A stretch of DNA of 64,000 nt from Pseudomonas cavernae (lineage in GTDB: Bacteria; Pseudomonadota; Gammaproteobacteria; Pseudomonadales; Pseudomonadaceae), in the NCBI RefSeq assembly GCF_003595175.1, contig NZ_CP032419.1, positions 4,836,001 through 4,900,000 of the forward strand, read 5' to 3'. The translations under genes and the position numbers were made by a program. Positions 17,425 to 31,311 of the stretch are shown here, in pieces (position 1 is the first letter of the stretch; the number at the start of each line of letters is the position of its first letter). The notes under the pieces were generated by a model that searched no databases, was not told the DNA's origin, and worked only from the letters and a program-made list of their open reading frames with translations.

Positions 17425-17791
17425 TCAGCCGCGCACTGCGAAGGCGCGCCCGATCTCGTTTGCGACGAGGGATTGGAGGCGCCACATATTGCGATCATGA
17501 ATTCCGTGCTGCTAAAGCATGGTGACGGTTCGCAGCAGGTATTGTGCAGCCGACCCCAGTGCCCCGCCGCGTGGGCGAGTATGTGGGCAACCTCGGGAAG
17601 CGGTAACTTCCCAGCATAAGCCCGTCCATTTCGGTCAGCGACAAAGGCCAGCGCGAGCAATGGGCCACTGTCGGTCTGTATCTTTATCCAACGTGGAATA
17701 TTCGTCGGCGGGTTGGCATCAATCTCGCGGCGCATCAACAGATCAAGTTGCCCTCGGTGATCTTTTGACGGAAGCCTGTAAGCCATTCCGT
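17425..17791 (-). pseudogene. chaC-like gamma-glutamylcyclotransferase remnant (3' part)
   Basis: From 17786 downward the minus strand encodes the ChaC C-terminal core: MAYRLPSKDHRGQLD, the MRREI segment, then ALAFVADRNGRAYAGKLP and EVAHILAHAAGHWG. A frameshift near 17548 follows. In the other frame the family tail continues as GSAAQYLLRTVTML, then a TAG stop at about 17512, then QHGIHDRNMWRLQSLVANEI and GRAFAVRG with a natural TGA at 17425-17427. The 5' half of the gene, including the glutathione-binding N-terminus, is absent. The break at about 17791 coincides with the outer end of the IS256-type inverted repeat. ChaC degrades glutathione; this copy cannot work. Confidence 0.85.
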
Positions 17792-18174
17792 GAGGGTGTG
17801 CAGAATTTTGTGTAACCGGGGTTGGGGTTACGGCTGTGACAGCCTGTCCTCGTAGCTGATCGTAAAGCGGGTCAGCGCCGCCTTCCAGTCGCGGATCGGC
17901 ATCGTCCATTTCTTGCTGATGTTGCGCAGCGCCAAATAGAAGAGTTTCAGCAGCGCTTCGTCGCTGGGGAACGAGCCGCGGTTCTTGGTGATCTTGCGCA
18001 GGCTCATGTTCACCGATTCGATGGCATTGGTGGTGTAGATCACCTTGCGGATTTCCGGCGGGAAGTCGAAGAACGGCGTGATCCGTGCCCAGTTGCGCCG
18101 CCAGGATTGGCTTATCGGCAGATAGTCGTCCCACTTGGCCTCGAACTCGCCGAGGCGTAGTTCGGCTTCATCCG
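17792..18174 (-). mobile_element. IS256-family element, 5'-truncated: transposase C-terminus and right end
   Basis: The minus strand encodes the C-terminal part of a Mutator/IS256 transposase: EAKWDDYLPISQSWRRNWAR, ITPFFDFPPEIRKV, IYTTNAIESVNMSLRKITKN, RGSFPSDEALLKLFYLALRN and ISKKWTMPIRDWKAAL, stopping at 17828. Downstream lies the family-type terminal repeat, read on this strand as GGTTACACAAAATTCTGCAC (ending near 17792). The N-terminal two thirds of the transposase and the other element end are missing; that side is fused to tssM at about 18175. The element therefore cannot move by itself. Confidence 0.9.
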
Positions 18175-21168
18175 CCGTGGTGGATTGATACCGCCGGCCG
18201 CTACCTGACCCAGCCCGAGCCGCAGGTCGACGGCCGCGCCTGGGCCAGCCTGCTCGGCCTGCTGCGCCAGTCCCGCGCCCGCCCGCTCAACGGCGTGCTG
18301 GTGAATATTCCGATCGAGCAGCTGAAAAATGGCAACGAACGGGAGCTGGAGACCCTGTCCCGGCAGACCCGCCAGCGCCTGCAGGAGATCCACCAGCGCT
18401 TGGGCGCCGACCTGCCGGTCTACCTGGTGCTGAGCAAGGCCGACAAGTTGCTCGGTTTCGACGAGTCCTTCGACCAGCTGTCGCGCGAGGAAAGCGATCA
18501 AGTGCTCGGCGCCAGCTTCCGCAAGGAACAGGACGCCACCGACGCACGGGTGGTACGCCAGGAGCTCGAGGAACTGCTGCGTCGCCTCAATAGCCAGGTG
18601 ATCCTGCGCATCCATCAGGAGCGCGATCCTCAGCGCCGTGGCCGCATCCTCGACTTCCCCCACCAGCTCGGGCAGATCGGCGAGCACCTGGGCCTGCTCA
18701 TCGAGCTGGCCTTCGCCGGCAATCGCTATCAGCGCGCCAGCCAGTTGCGCGGCTTCTACCTGACCAGCGCACCGCAACTGGCGGCCACGCTCGACCCACT
18801 GACCGCCGGCATCGGCGACCGCATCGGTCTGCCGCGCAATGTCCTGCCGACCTTCCGCAGCGGCCGAGCGCGCTTCATCAACCAGTTGCTCGGCCGAGTG
18901 ATTTTCCCCGAGGCCGAACTGGCCGGTCTGGACCAACGCGAAGTACGCCGCATCGACTGGGGCCAGCACGCCATGTACGCCACCGCCCTTGCCATGCTGG
19001 CGTTGTTCGGCGTGCTTTGGGCCACTGGCTTCTCGGCCAACCATGGGCGCCTGGAACAGCTGCGCGAGATCGCCCAGCAACTGAGCCGTCAGCATGACGC
19101 CATCGCCCCGCAAGACGACGCCCTGCAGACCCTCGAGGCGCTGGACAACAGCTATGCCGCGACCCGCGTGTTTCCGCCGGTGGGCGAGGTTTCCGCCCTG
19201 CAGCACAGCGGCCTGTACCAGGGCGAACGGGTCGACCCAACCCTGCACCGCAGCTACCGCAGCGAACTGGAAAACCTGCTGTTGCCCCGCGTGGCACACC
19301 AGCTGGAAGTGCGGATCCGTGCCAATCTGGGCGACCGCGAGCGCCTGCTCGACAGCCTGCGCGCCTATCTCATGCTCAATCTCGAGGAGCGCCGTGATGT
19401 GCGCTTCCTGCAGGAGTGGCTGGCCGCCGACTGGTCGCTGCGCTACCCCGGCAACAGCAGCGGCCAGCGTCGCCTGAATGAGCACTTCGGGCGCCTGCTG
19501 AGCGAGCCCTTCGCCCCCTACGCGCTGAATGCCCAGCTGGTGGCGCAGGCGCGGCAGGCGCTGCGCAGCGAATCCCAGGCCAACGTGGTCTACCGCATGC
19601 TCCGCGAGGAGGCCCTCAGCCTGCCGGACTACCGCCTGAGCGACAAGCTCGGCCCGCAGGGCGCAGTATTCGCCGGCGGCGACACCAGCATTCCTGGCCT
19701 CTACACCCAGCATGGCTATCAGCAGTACTTCGCCGCCCGGAGTGCCGGCCTGGTGCGCGAGCTGCTGCGCGACAACTGGGCACTCGGCGAGGGTGACGAG
19801 CTCAGCAGCGGCGACCTCAACGCCCTGCTAGTGGAAATGGAGCAACTGTACTTCCGCGATTACGCCAACTATTGGAGCGAGGCCATCGCCCAGCTGAGCC
19901 TGGAGCCGATCAGTAGCGTCGAGCAGGGCGCCGGGCAACTGAACGCGCTGACCGCGGCCAACTCACCGCTGCTCGCCCTGCTGGTGGAAGTGCGCGACAA
20001 CACCCGCTTCCAGGGTCTGGCCGCAGCCACCGATGACATCGATGAAACTGCCAAAGCCCTGCAGGGCGCCAAGGGCCAGCTGGGCAAGGCCCCCAAACTG
20101 GCCGGCGCCACGGCTCAGCAAGTACAAGCGGCGCTGGTGCAGAACCTGCCGGACACTGCCCGTCAGGCCCTGGAACGCCGCTTCGCGCCGCTGCATCAAT
20201 TGCTCGACGGCAGCGGCGGCCCCAGCGCCAATCTGGTCGCGGCCCTGCAGACACTCGACGCCCTGCAGCAGCAGCTCGCCGGCCTGGTCCATGCCAGCGC
20301 CCCGGAGCAAGCCGCCTTCGAACTGGCCAAGGCGCGCATGGGCGGTCAGCACGATGCCGTTAATCAGCTGCGCAGCAGCGCTGCACGGTTGCCGCCACCG
20401 CTTGCCGGCTGGCTCGGTCTACTCGCCGAAGACAGCTGGATGCTGGTGCTCAACGATGCCTACCAGTTCCTCAACCAGCGCTACCAGAGCGAGCTGTACG
20501 CCGCGTACAAGGGTTCGCTGAAGCAGCGCTACCCGTTCAGTGCGCACAGTGAGAGCGACGTGGCGCTCGCCGACTTCCGCGAGTTCTTCAAGCATCAGGG
20601 CATTGCCGAGCAGTTCTTCGACAGCTACCTGAAACCCTTTGTCAGCGGCAGCGCGGGCGACTACCAGCTGCGTCACATCGACGGACGCAGCCTGCCGCTG
20701 TCACGCGAATTTCTCGCCCAGATGGGCCAGGCGCAGGCCATTCGCCGCAGTTTCTTCGCCGAGAATCCGGTCGAGCCGTTGGTGCGCTTCAAGCTCGAAC
20801 CCTATTCGCTGGATTCCAGCCTCGGTCGCGCCGACTTCCGTCTTGGCGACCAGCAGCTGGAATATCGTCACGGCCCTATCGCCCAGGCAGACTTCCGCTG
20901 GCCGGCGGAGGCCGGCGAAGGGCGTACCAGCTTGGTAGTGGAAGAGCTAGGGGGGCGTAGGGTCGGTATCGAGAAGAACAGCGGTCCGTGGTCGCTGTTC
21001 CGTCTGCTCGACCTGATGCAGACCGAGTACCACAGCGGCCGCGATGTGCTGATGGTCAAGGCCAACCTGGGCGGCCTACATGCCAATTACCTGCTGCATA
21101 GCCAGCGCGCGCCGAATCCCTTCGATATCGCCATGCTGCGCAACTTTAAGCTGCCGGCCAACCTGTGA
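18175..21168 (+). pseudogene. tssM: tssM/icmF, type VI secretion membrane core protein, 5'-truncated
   Basis: The frame is open from 18085, but TssM similarity starts only near 18175 at the GTPase-like segment WWIDTAGRYLTQ. Then come NGVLVNIPIEQL, YLVLSKADKLLGF and a membrane segment (about 18970-19035, ATALAMLALFGVLWATG). The long IcmF-related periplasmic region and the C-terminal domain follow, ending NFKLPANL. About 990 residues of an expected 1100-1250 remain. The missing part would carry the first two membrane segments and Walker A. TssM spans the envelope in the T6SS membrane complex. The upstream sequence is IS256 remnant, so there is no native start. Truncation with an intact downstream frame suggests a recent event. 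Confidence 0.88.
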
Positions 21169-21796
21169 TGAACGTCGTCACCAGCCCCTGGCGCAGCGCC
21201 GCGCGCACGGACACCGGTAAGGTCAGGAGGCGCAACGAGGACGCCTTCCTCGACCTCCCGGAGCAGGGCCTGTGGGTGGTCGCCGATGGCATGGGCGGCC
21301 ACCAAAACGGCGCCCTGGCCAGCCGCCTGATCGTCAAGCAGCTCGCCGAACTGCCCCATGACGGCGGTCTGGACCGGCGCCTGAATGGGCTCCGTCAGTG
21401 CCTGCATAGCCTCAATCGCCGCCTCGGCCAAGAGCTGACAGTCACCGCCGCTCGCCCGGACACCTTGATCGGCAGCACCGTGATCGCCCTTCTAGTGGAG
21501 GGCCAACGCGGTGTCTGCGTGTGGGCCGGCGACAGCCGCTGCTACCTGTCGCCCACGCGCTGACCCGCGCAGTGGGCGCCAGTGATCGACTGGTGCTGGA
21601 TACCCTCGAGTTCAGCGTTTACCCCGGCGATACCCTGCTGCGGTGCAGCGATGGCCTGTATCAGAACCTAACGGCGGACAGCATCGGCGCCGCACTCGAT
21701 CTGCCATCTGTTGGGCTGAGCCTGCAGCGCTTGTTCGCTCAGGCGCTCGACGGCCCGGCCCGCGACAACCTCAGCGCCGTGGTGATCCGCCTATGA
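21168..21796 (+). pseudogene. stp1: T6SS PP2C-type phosphatase (Stp1/PppA-like), internally deleted and frameshifted
   Basis: The start ATG at 21168 overlaps the tssM stop (TGATG). The first part is a good PP2C N-terminus: ARTDTGKVRRRNEDAFLD, VVADGMGGHQNG and CVWAGDSRCYL. Right after GDSRCYL (about 21548) the frame ends in SPTR and a stop. The remainder continues one frame over from VAHALTRAVG through DTLLRCSDGLYQNLT to DNLSAVVIRL, ending at 21796. The roughly 40 residues that normally separate these parts (including the RDHS segment) are missing. In the family it dephosphorylates targets of the partner kinase. The order tssM-phosphatase-kinase matches icmF2-stp1-stk1 of the P. aeruginosa H2-T6SS. 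Confidence 0.85.
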
Positions 21797-22783
21797 GCGC
21801 ACCAATAGAAGACCAGCTGCCGGCAGATGCGTCATCGAACCTGACCTACTTCGCCTTCGCCGCCGCTAGCAGTGCCGCACCCGCCGCAGGGACGACGGCT
21901 CGGCCGCTGGGGGAGCTGCCGAAGCTGCTATGCAACCGCTACAAGATCGAACGCCTGCTTGGCGTCGGCGGCATGGGCGCGGTCTACCGCGCGCGATCTG
22001 CTGCGTGAACAGTTCGGCGAGCCCGAGCCCTACGTGGCGCTGAAGACCTTGAGCGAGGACTTTGCCGAATATCCGGACGCCAATGCCCTGCTTTACAGCG
22101 AGTTCGCCCTCACCAGCCGCCTGCGTCACCCCCATGTGATCCAGCTGCATGCCTTCGAGGTTGGCCCGACCAGCCAGCGGGCCCTCCTCACCTTGGAACT
22201 GCTCAAGGGCTGCACCCTCGATCAACTGCTCAGCGCGCACCCGCGAGGCCTGCCCTGGGCCCTTGCCCGCGAGATCGCCGTGCCACTGCTGGAGGCGCTG
22301 ACCCATGCCCATAGCCTCGGCGTGCTGCATGGCGACCTCAAGCCGAGCAATGTGATGCTCGGCGACCAGTGTTTGCGCCTGTTCGATTTCGGCCTCGGCC
22401 AGGCCGAGGAAAGCTGCCTGCCCGGTTTGCCGCGCCTGTGCCGCAGCCGCTTCGCCGCCTGGACCCCACGCTATGCTGCGCCGGAACTGCTGAACGGTGG
22501 ACCGCTGAGCCGCGCGACGGATGTCTATGCCATTGCCTGTGTACTCTATGAGCTGTGCAGCGGGCAGCACCCGTTCCGCCGTCTCAGTGCCAAACAGGCC
22601 AAGGCCATGGAGCTGCTACCGACACCGCCCATGGCTCTGCCACAGCCGGCCTGGCAAGTGTTGCACCGCGGCCTGGACTTCAACCAGCACAGCCGTTGCT
22701 CGCTTACAGAGTTACTCAGCGTTTTCCGCGATACCCCGGCGTCTTCACGTCAGCGCCGCTGGTTCAAATTGCCCCACCGCTGA
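21793..22783 (+). pseudogene. stk1: T6SS Ser/Thr protein kinase (Stk1/PpkA-like), frameshifted
   Basis: The ATG at 21793 overlaps the phosphatase stop by 4 bp. Frame one encodes a 42-residue leader and the glycine loop LLGVGGMGAVYRAR, then stops at 22008. The kinase continues in another frame from RDLLREQFGEPEPYVALKTL (the VALK lysine), through VLHGDLKPSNVML (catalytic loop, with HGD in place of HRD), LFDFGLGQ and RYAAPELLNGG, ending at 22783. The junction CTACCGCGCGCGATCTG is explained by loss of one GC unit from a GC-dinucleotide run. Without that 2-bp loss the protein would be about 330 residues, the length of Stk1. It would regulate the adjoining T6SS by phosphorylation. Confidence 0.85.
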
Positions 22784-22886
22784 ACCCGGCCAAGCCGCCC
22801 ACTCGGCGTCGAATCACAGGCGTCCCGCCAGTTGTGGCCCGGCGTTGCCTAGGAACGGCGGGCAAACTTTTCCCGCGCGCAAAGAC

Positions 22887-22920
22887 AAACCCCCAGCCTG
22901 CTGTCGCGGGCTGGGGGTTT
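22887..22920 (-). terminator. rRNA operon terminator
   Basis: A 12-bp stem (AAACCCCCAGCC / GGCTGGGGGTTT) with a 10-nt loop lies 10 nt beyond the 5S 3' end. On the minus strand it is followed by GTCTTTG. It is the intrinsic terminator of the rrn operon. Confidence 0.88.
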
Positions 22921-22930
22921 GGGATAGGAG

Positions 22931-23047
22931 CTTGACGATGACCTACTCTCACATGGGGAGACCCCACACTACCATCGGCGATGAGTCGTTTCACTACTGA
23001 GTTCGGGATGGGATCAGGTGGTTCCAACTCTCTATGGTCGTCAAGCA
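22931..23047 (-). rRNA. rrf: 5S ribosomal RNA
   Basis: Read on the minus strand the sequence starts TGCTTGACGACCATAGAG and contains the conserved GAACCACCTGATCCCATCC and CCGAACTCAGTAGTGAAACG segments. The ends CTTGACG / CGTCAAG pair as expected. About 117 nt; ends are placed by pairing and may be off by a few bases. About 150 nt of spacer without a tRNA separates it from 23S. Confidence 0.96.
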
Positions 23048-23194
23048 ATTGGGTTGGGATGTCGTGGTGAGACGCCATCCCGAATGGGTATGTGACAGTG
23101 CCTTGCGGCGGGTATTAAGCGAGTTCTGTCGAACTTTCGGTATTTGTCGACTTCACCGTCCAACACCACAATCGTCAGATTGTTTGGGTGTTAT

Positions 23195-26085
<2,891 letters not shown>

Positions 26086-26320
26086 ATATAACCCCAAGCA
26101 ATCTGGTTACTGTCTCGAACGTGAAGACGACATTCGCCGAAAATTCGCGCTTGAACTCGCAAATTTTACCTTGACTTGAATAATCACCAGTGAAAGAGAT
26201 TATTCAGTCTACTTCTATCACATACCCAAATTTTTAAAGAACAGTTACTGGCGCAAAGACCAGAATTCAAGGCTCACTCTTTAAGCATTCAATTCTGAGC
26301 TTTCAGCGATTGCGTGATAA

Positions 26321-26396
26321 TGGTGGAGCCAAGGAGGATCGAACTCCTGACCTCCTGCGTGCAAAGCAGGCGCTCTCCCAGCTGAGCTATGGCCCC
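26321..26396 (-). tRNA. tRNA-Ala (anticodon TGC)
   Basis: A 76-nt tRNA with acceptor stem GGGGCCA / TGGCTCC, D-loop AGCTCAGCTGGGAGAGC, anticodon loop CTTTGCA (TGC), T-loop GTTCGATCC and an encoded CCA end. It lies in the 16S-23S spacer. The spacer beyond it (26098-26320) carries a boxA-like TGTTCTTTAAAAA on the minus strand near 26231-26243. Confidence 0.97.
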
Positions 26397-26426
26397 ATCT
26401 AATGACCGGCCACATCCCTTGACAAT

Positions 26427-26503
<77 letters not shown>

Positions 26504-26596
26504 AATCGTCTCACTCTCGGGTCTAAACCCAATCGCTTTTCGCAAGTGAATCAAGCAATTCGTGTGGGAGCTTATGAGAAAGCTGATGTCGTCGAT

Positions 26597-28132
<1,536 letters not shown>

Positions 28133-28279
28133 CAATACTGCTTGGGTTTTGTGAAAACCCTAAACTTGGCTCAGCAATCGCAAATAAACTCTCGAATTCA
28201 CGAGTGTTACTTGTGATGCTGATAATCAGGTGACTATCAGTCTTACCTCACAAGCACCCACACGAATTGCTTGATTCAG

Positions 28280-28291
28280 TTGTTAAAGAAC
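28280..28291 (-). promoter_or_regulatory. boxA antitermination site in the rrn leader
   Basis: On the minus strand GTTCTTTAACAA matches the boxA consensus (TGCTCTTTAACAA). It lies about 150 bp upstream of 16S, where NusB/NusE load to protect rRNA transcription from termination. Confidence 0.8.
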
Positions 28292-28326
28292 AGTTGGCTA
28301 AGTCTTTCGTCTCAACCGAGGCGCGC

Positions 28327-28354
28327 ATTCTACAGCAGCCCCTCATTTCGTCAA
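28327..28354 (-). promoter_or_regulatory. rrn promoter, proximal
   Basis: On the minus strand -35 TTGACG (28349-28354) and -10 TAGAAT (28327-28332) are separated by 16 bp and followed by a GC-rich discriminator GCGCGCCTC, typical of ppGpp-controlled rRNA promoters. Confidence 0.78.
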
Positions 28355-28432
28355 GCGATTTCGAAAATTTCTTTTCTACTTCAACCGCTTGCGCTTCCGA
28401 TCAGCCTTCAGCATCTCGTCAGCGGGAGGCGA

Positions 28433-28460
28433 ATTCTACAGCGTTTCAAACCGCTGTCAA
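28433..28460 (-). promoter_or_regulatory. rrn promoter, middle
   Basis: On the minus strand -35 TTGACA (28455-28460) and -10 TAGAAT (28433-28438) are separated by 16 bp and followed by the discriminator TCGCCTCC. It is the best -35 of the three tandem promoters. Confidence 0.8.
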
Positions 28461-28578
28461 CCTCCTCTTGCACCGCTGTCGATCACACCGATCGAACCAC
28501 CTCCAGCACCCTGAAAATCTCTCTAACCTATTGATTATCAAGATCTTTTACATCAGGACTGCGCCGGAAGTGGTGCGC

Positions 28579-28606
28579 ATTATAGGCCCACTAAAACTCC
28601 CGTCAA
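28579..28606 (-). promoter_or_regulatory. rrn promoter, distal
   Basis: On the minus strand -35 TTGACG (28601-28606) and a consensus -10 TATAAT (28579-28584) are 16 bp apart, followed by GCGCACC. It lies within 60 bp of the 3' end of the DUF3299 gene. Confidence 0.82.
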
Positions 28607-28658
28607 CAGCTTATTGCGCAATTTACTGACTTTTAGGTTAAACCCTCGTGAATGGGGC

Positions 28659-29189
28659 CTAAAGATCAGTTTCCTCCACCACCTTCACCTTGGCTGCATC
28701 CAATACATAAGCTGCATCGGCCAGGTCTCTACTGATCTTCTCGACCTGCAGCTTGCCGGTGACCCACAGAGGCATATAGATGTCGTCGAGCTGAATGCCC
28801 TTGGGGTAGCGCACTAGCACCAACTGATTGGGCGGCGGCGGTGGCACATGGATGCAGGCGCCAGGGTATGGAACCAGGAAGAACTGGGTGCTACGTCCCT
28901 TGCTGTCGGACTCCAGCGGCACCGGATAACCGCCAATGCGAATCTGTTTGCCGTTCATGGCCGCCACGGTTTTCGCCGAGTACATCACCGCCGGCAGACC
29001 CTTCTCCTGCTTTAGGCCACCCTTACTGGTAAACGTGCCACCGGCCTCGGCGCCCTGATGACTGATGTCCGGCATGGCTTCGAGGGCCTTGCGGTCTGCT
29101 GGCGGCATCAGCTCGAGCCAGTCGGTTTCCGGTAATTCGGCGTAAGCCAGGGTGCTGCACAATAGGAGAACAAAAGGCAGGCGGCGCAT
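28659..29189 (-). CDS. DUF3299 periplasmic protein
   Basis: The 176-residue protein has a signal peptide (MRRLPFVLLLCSTLAYA, cleavage before ELPETDW). The DUF3299 core reads IRIGGYPVPLESDSKGRSTQ, then FFLVPYPGACIHVPPPPPNQLV, split for description, and ends near PLWVTGKLQVEKISRDLADA. The ATG at 29189 fits the signal peptide; a TTG six codons upstream is possible. DUF3299 proteins are periplasmic and often accompany metal-related or ABC-export lipoprotein genes, but their function is not defined. It sits alone just upstream of the rrn promoters on the same strand. Confidence 0.88.
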   Translation of the reverse strand: MRRLPFVLLLCSTLAYAELPETDWLELMPPADRKALEAMPDISHQGAEAGGTFTSKGGLKQEKGLPAVMYSAKTVAAMNGKQIRIGGYPVPLESDSKGRSTQFFLVPYPGACIHVPPPPPNQLVLVRYPKGIQLDDIYMPLWVTGKLQVEKISRDLADAAYVLDAAKVKVVEETDL

Positions 29190-29274
29190 GAGGATGCTCA
29201 GAAGCAAGGATTGAAGCCGGACATACTAGCCGCCGCCCCTCTCCGACTGCAGCCGAGAGAGGCCGCGCGGCTGC

Positions 29275-29520
29275 TTATTTCTTGGTGACCATGCCGTAGA
29301 TGACCAACAGGATGACCGCGCCGATGACCGCACCGATAAAACCCGCGGCTTGCCCGGCCTGATAGATGCCCAACGCCTGACCGCCGTAGGTGGCCGCCAG
29401 CGAGCCACCTACACCTATCAGGATGGTCATGATCCAGCCCATGCTGTCATCGCCGGGCTTGAGGAAGCGTGCGATCAGACCGACGATCAAACCGATAACG
29501 ATGGTACCGATGATACCCAT
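29275..29520 (-). CDS. GlsB/YeaQ/YmgE family membrane protein
   Basis: An 81-residue transglycosylase-associated family protein with three hydrophobic segments. It shows the family's GLIVGLIARFLKPGDD near residue 11, WIMTILIGVGGSLAATYGG near 29 and a terminal FIGAVIGAVILLVIYGMV. The ATG at 29520 has a GGAGACA site 5 nt away. Members are stress-induced inner-membrane proteins of unclear biochemical role. The gene is monocistronic, between purK and the DUF3299 gene. Confidence 0.92.
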   Translation of the reverse strand: MGIIGTIVIGLIVGLIARFLKPGDDSMGWIMTILIGVGGSLAATYGGQALGIYQAGQAAGFIGAVIGAVILLVIYGMVTKK

Positions 29521-29647
29521 GGCATTGTCTCCGCATGACTGATTGGTCAACAGAGCCTAGCTGCGGCTCTGCCGGCTCGCCATCAGGCGGATGATGCCTT
29601 TGAGCTCAGGAGAACGCCCGACCTCGTACCGCGGTCGGGCTGGCACT

Positions 29648-30733
29648 TCAGCCTTGCTTGATCAACGCCTCGACGGCGGCGATCTGGCGATCCAGGCTGG
29701 CGCGATCGGCGCTGCGCAGGGTGGCGTGACCGACCTTGCGGCCGACCTTGAAGGCCTTGCCGTAGTGGTGCAAGTGGCAGTCGTCGATGGCGATGACTTT
29801 ATCCACCGTTGGCACTGCGCCGATGAAGTTGAGCATGGCGCTCTCGCCGACCTTGGCGGTGGAGCCCAGCGGTAGACCGGCGACGGCCCGCAGGTGGTTC
29901 TCGAACTGGCTGCACTCGGCGCCTTCGATGGTCCAGTGCCCGGAGTTGTGCACGCGCGGGGCGATCTCGTTGGCCTTCAGGCCGCCATCGACTTCGAAGA
30001 ACTCGAAAGCCAGTACGCCGACATAATCCAGCTTGCTCAGCACGCGACCGACATAGTCCTCGGCCAGCGCCTGCAGCGGGTGATCCGTACTGGCGATAGA
30101 CAGGCGCAGGATGCCGTTGTCGTGGGTGTTGTGCACCAACGGGTAGAAACGCGTCTCGCCGTCGCGGGCGCGCACGGCGACCAGCGACACCTCACCGGTG
30201 AAGGGCACGAAGCCTTCGAGGAGGCACGGCACGCTGCCCAGCTCGGCGAAGGCACCGCTGACATCTGCAGGCTGGCGCAGGACCTTCTGGCCCTTGCCGT
30301 CGTAGCCCAGGGTGCGGGTCTTGAGTACCGCCGGCAGGCCGATGGCGGCGGCCGCGGCATCCAGATCGGCCTGCGACTGGATATCGGCGAATTCCGGCGT
30401 CGGAATGCTCAGCGCCTTGAACATCGACTTCTCGAACCAACGGTCGCGAGCGATACGCAGCGACTCGGCGCTCGGGTAGACCGGGACGAACTGCGAGAGG
30501 AAGGCCACGGTCTCGGCCGGCACGCTCTCGAACTCGAAGGTCACCAGATCGACTTCGTCAGCCAGCTGGCGCAGGTGGTCCTGGTCGCCGTAGTCGGCGC
30601 GGATGTGCTCGCCGAGGGCCTGGGCGCAGGCATCCGGCGCCGGGTCGAGGAACGCGAAGTTCATGCCCAGCGGAGTACCCGCCAGGGCCAGCATGCGGCC
30701 GAGCTGGCCGCCACCGATTACACCGATTTTCAT
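29648..30733 (-). CDS. purK: N5-carboxyaminoimidazole ribonucleotide synthase PurK
   Basis: The 361-residue ATP-grasp enzyme converts AIR, ATP and bicarbonate to N5-CAIR in purine synthesis. It begins with the nucleotide-binding MKIGVIGGGQLGRMLA. The centre holds the ATP-grasp lysine segment PAVLKTRTLGYDGKGQ near residue 135, and the metal site is in EIAPRVHNSGHWTIEG near residue 258. It lies 5 bp downstream of purE, forming the purEK operon. Length and motifs are complete. Confidence 0.97.
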   Translation of the reverse strand: MKIGVIGGGQLGRMLALAGTPLGMNFAFLDPAPDACAQALGEHIRADYGDQDHLRQLADEVDLVTFEFESVPAETVAFLSQFVPVYPSAESLRIARDRWFEKSMFKALSIPTPEFADIQSQADLDAAAAAIGLPAVLKTRTLGYDGKGQKVLRQPADVSGAFAELGSVPCLLEGFVPFTGEVSLVAVRARDGETRFYPLVHNTHDNGILRLSIASTDHPLQALAEDYVGRVLSKLDYVGVLAFEFFEVDGGLKANEIAPRVHNSGHWTIEGAECSQFENHLRAVAGLPLGSTAKVGESAMLNFIGAVPTVDKVIAIDDCHLHHYGKAFKVGRKVGHATLRSADRASLDRQIAAVEALIKQG

Positions 30734-30738
30734 CTGAC

Positions 30739-31230
30739 TCAGGCCTCGCGCGGGTCCGGGTTGTCCAGCACGCTATTGGTTTGTTCCTCGCGGAAACGCT
30801 TCAGCGCTTCGTGGTATTGCGGATGCTGGTGACCGAGGATGCTCGCCGCCAGCAGCGCGGCGTTGACCGCACCAGCCTTGCCGATGGCCAGGGTGGCGAC
30901 CGGGATACCGGCCGGCATCTGCACTATAGATAGCAGCGAATCGACGCCGGAGAGCATTGACGACTGTACCGGCACGCCGAGCACCGGCAGGTGGGTCTTG
31001 GCCGCGCACATGCCCGGCAGATGGGCGGCGCCGCCGGCACCGGCGATGATCACCTGGATGCCGCGCGTTTCCGCCTGCTCGGCGTACTGGAACAGCAGAT
31101 CCGGCGTGCGGTGCGCGGACACCACCTTCACTTCGTAAGGGATGCCGAGCTTGTCCAGCATCTCCGCGGTGTGGCTCAGGGTGGACCAATCGGACTTGGA
31201 GCCCATGATCACGCCAACCAGTGCGCTCAT
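30739..31230 (-). CDS. purE: N5-CAIR mutase PurE
   Basis: The 163-residue class I PurE rearranges N5-CAIR to CAIR. Active-site segments are [13 protein letters not shown] at residue 6, [12 protein letters not shown] near 34 with the catalytic His, [13 protein letters not shown] near 62 and the [13 protein letters not shown] helix near 128. It is immediately upstream of purK. A hairpin terminator separates it from the LysR gene upstream on the same strand. Confidence 0.97.
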   Translation of the reverse strand: MSALVGVIMGSKSDWSTLSHTAEMLDKLGIPYEVKVVSAHRTPDLLFQYAEQAETRGIQVIIAGAGGAAHLPGMCAAKTHLPVLGVPVQSSMLSGVDSLLSIVQMPAGIPVATLAIGKAGAVNAALLAASILGHQHPQYHEALKRFREEQTNSVLDNPDPREA

Positions 31231-31276
31231 CGTCGTGCCTCTTCTTCATTGGCGCCCGCAGGCGCGACAAAAACTA

Positions 31277-31311
31277 ACAAGCCACGCTGGGTAACCAGGC
31301 GTGGCTTGTTG
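31277..31311 (-). terminator. Intrinsic terminator between lysR and purE
   Basis: An imperfect stem (AACAAGCCACGC / GCGTGGCTTGTT with one bulge towards the CTGG/CCAG top) is followed on the minus strand by AGTTTTTG. It would end the LysR transcript. Because it lies in what could be the purE leader, it might also attenuate purEK. Confidence 0.75.
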
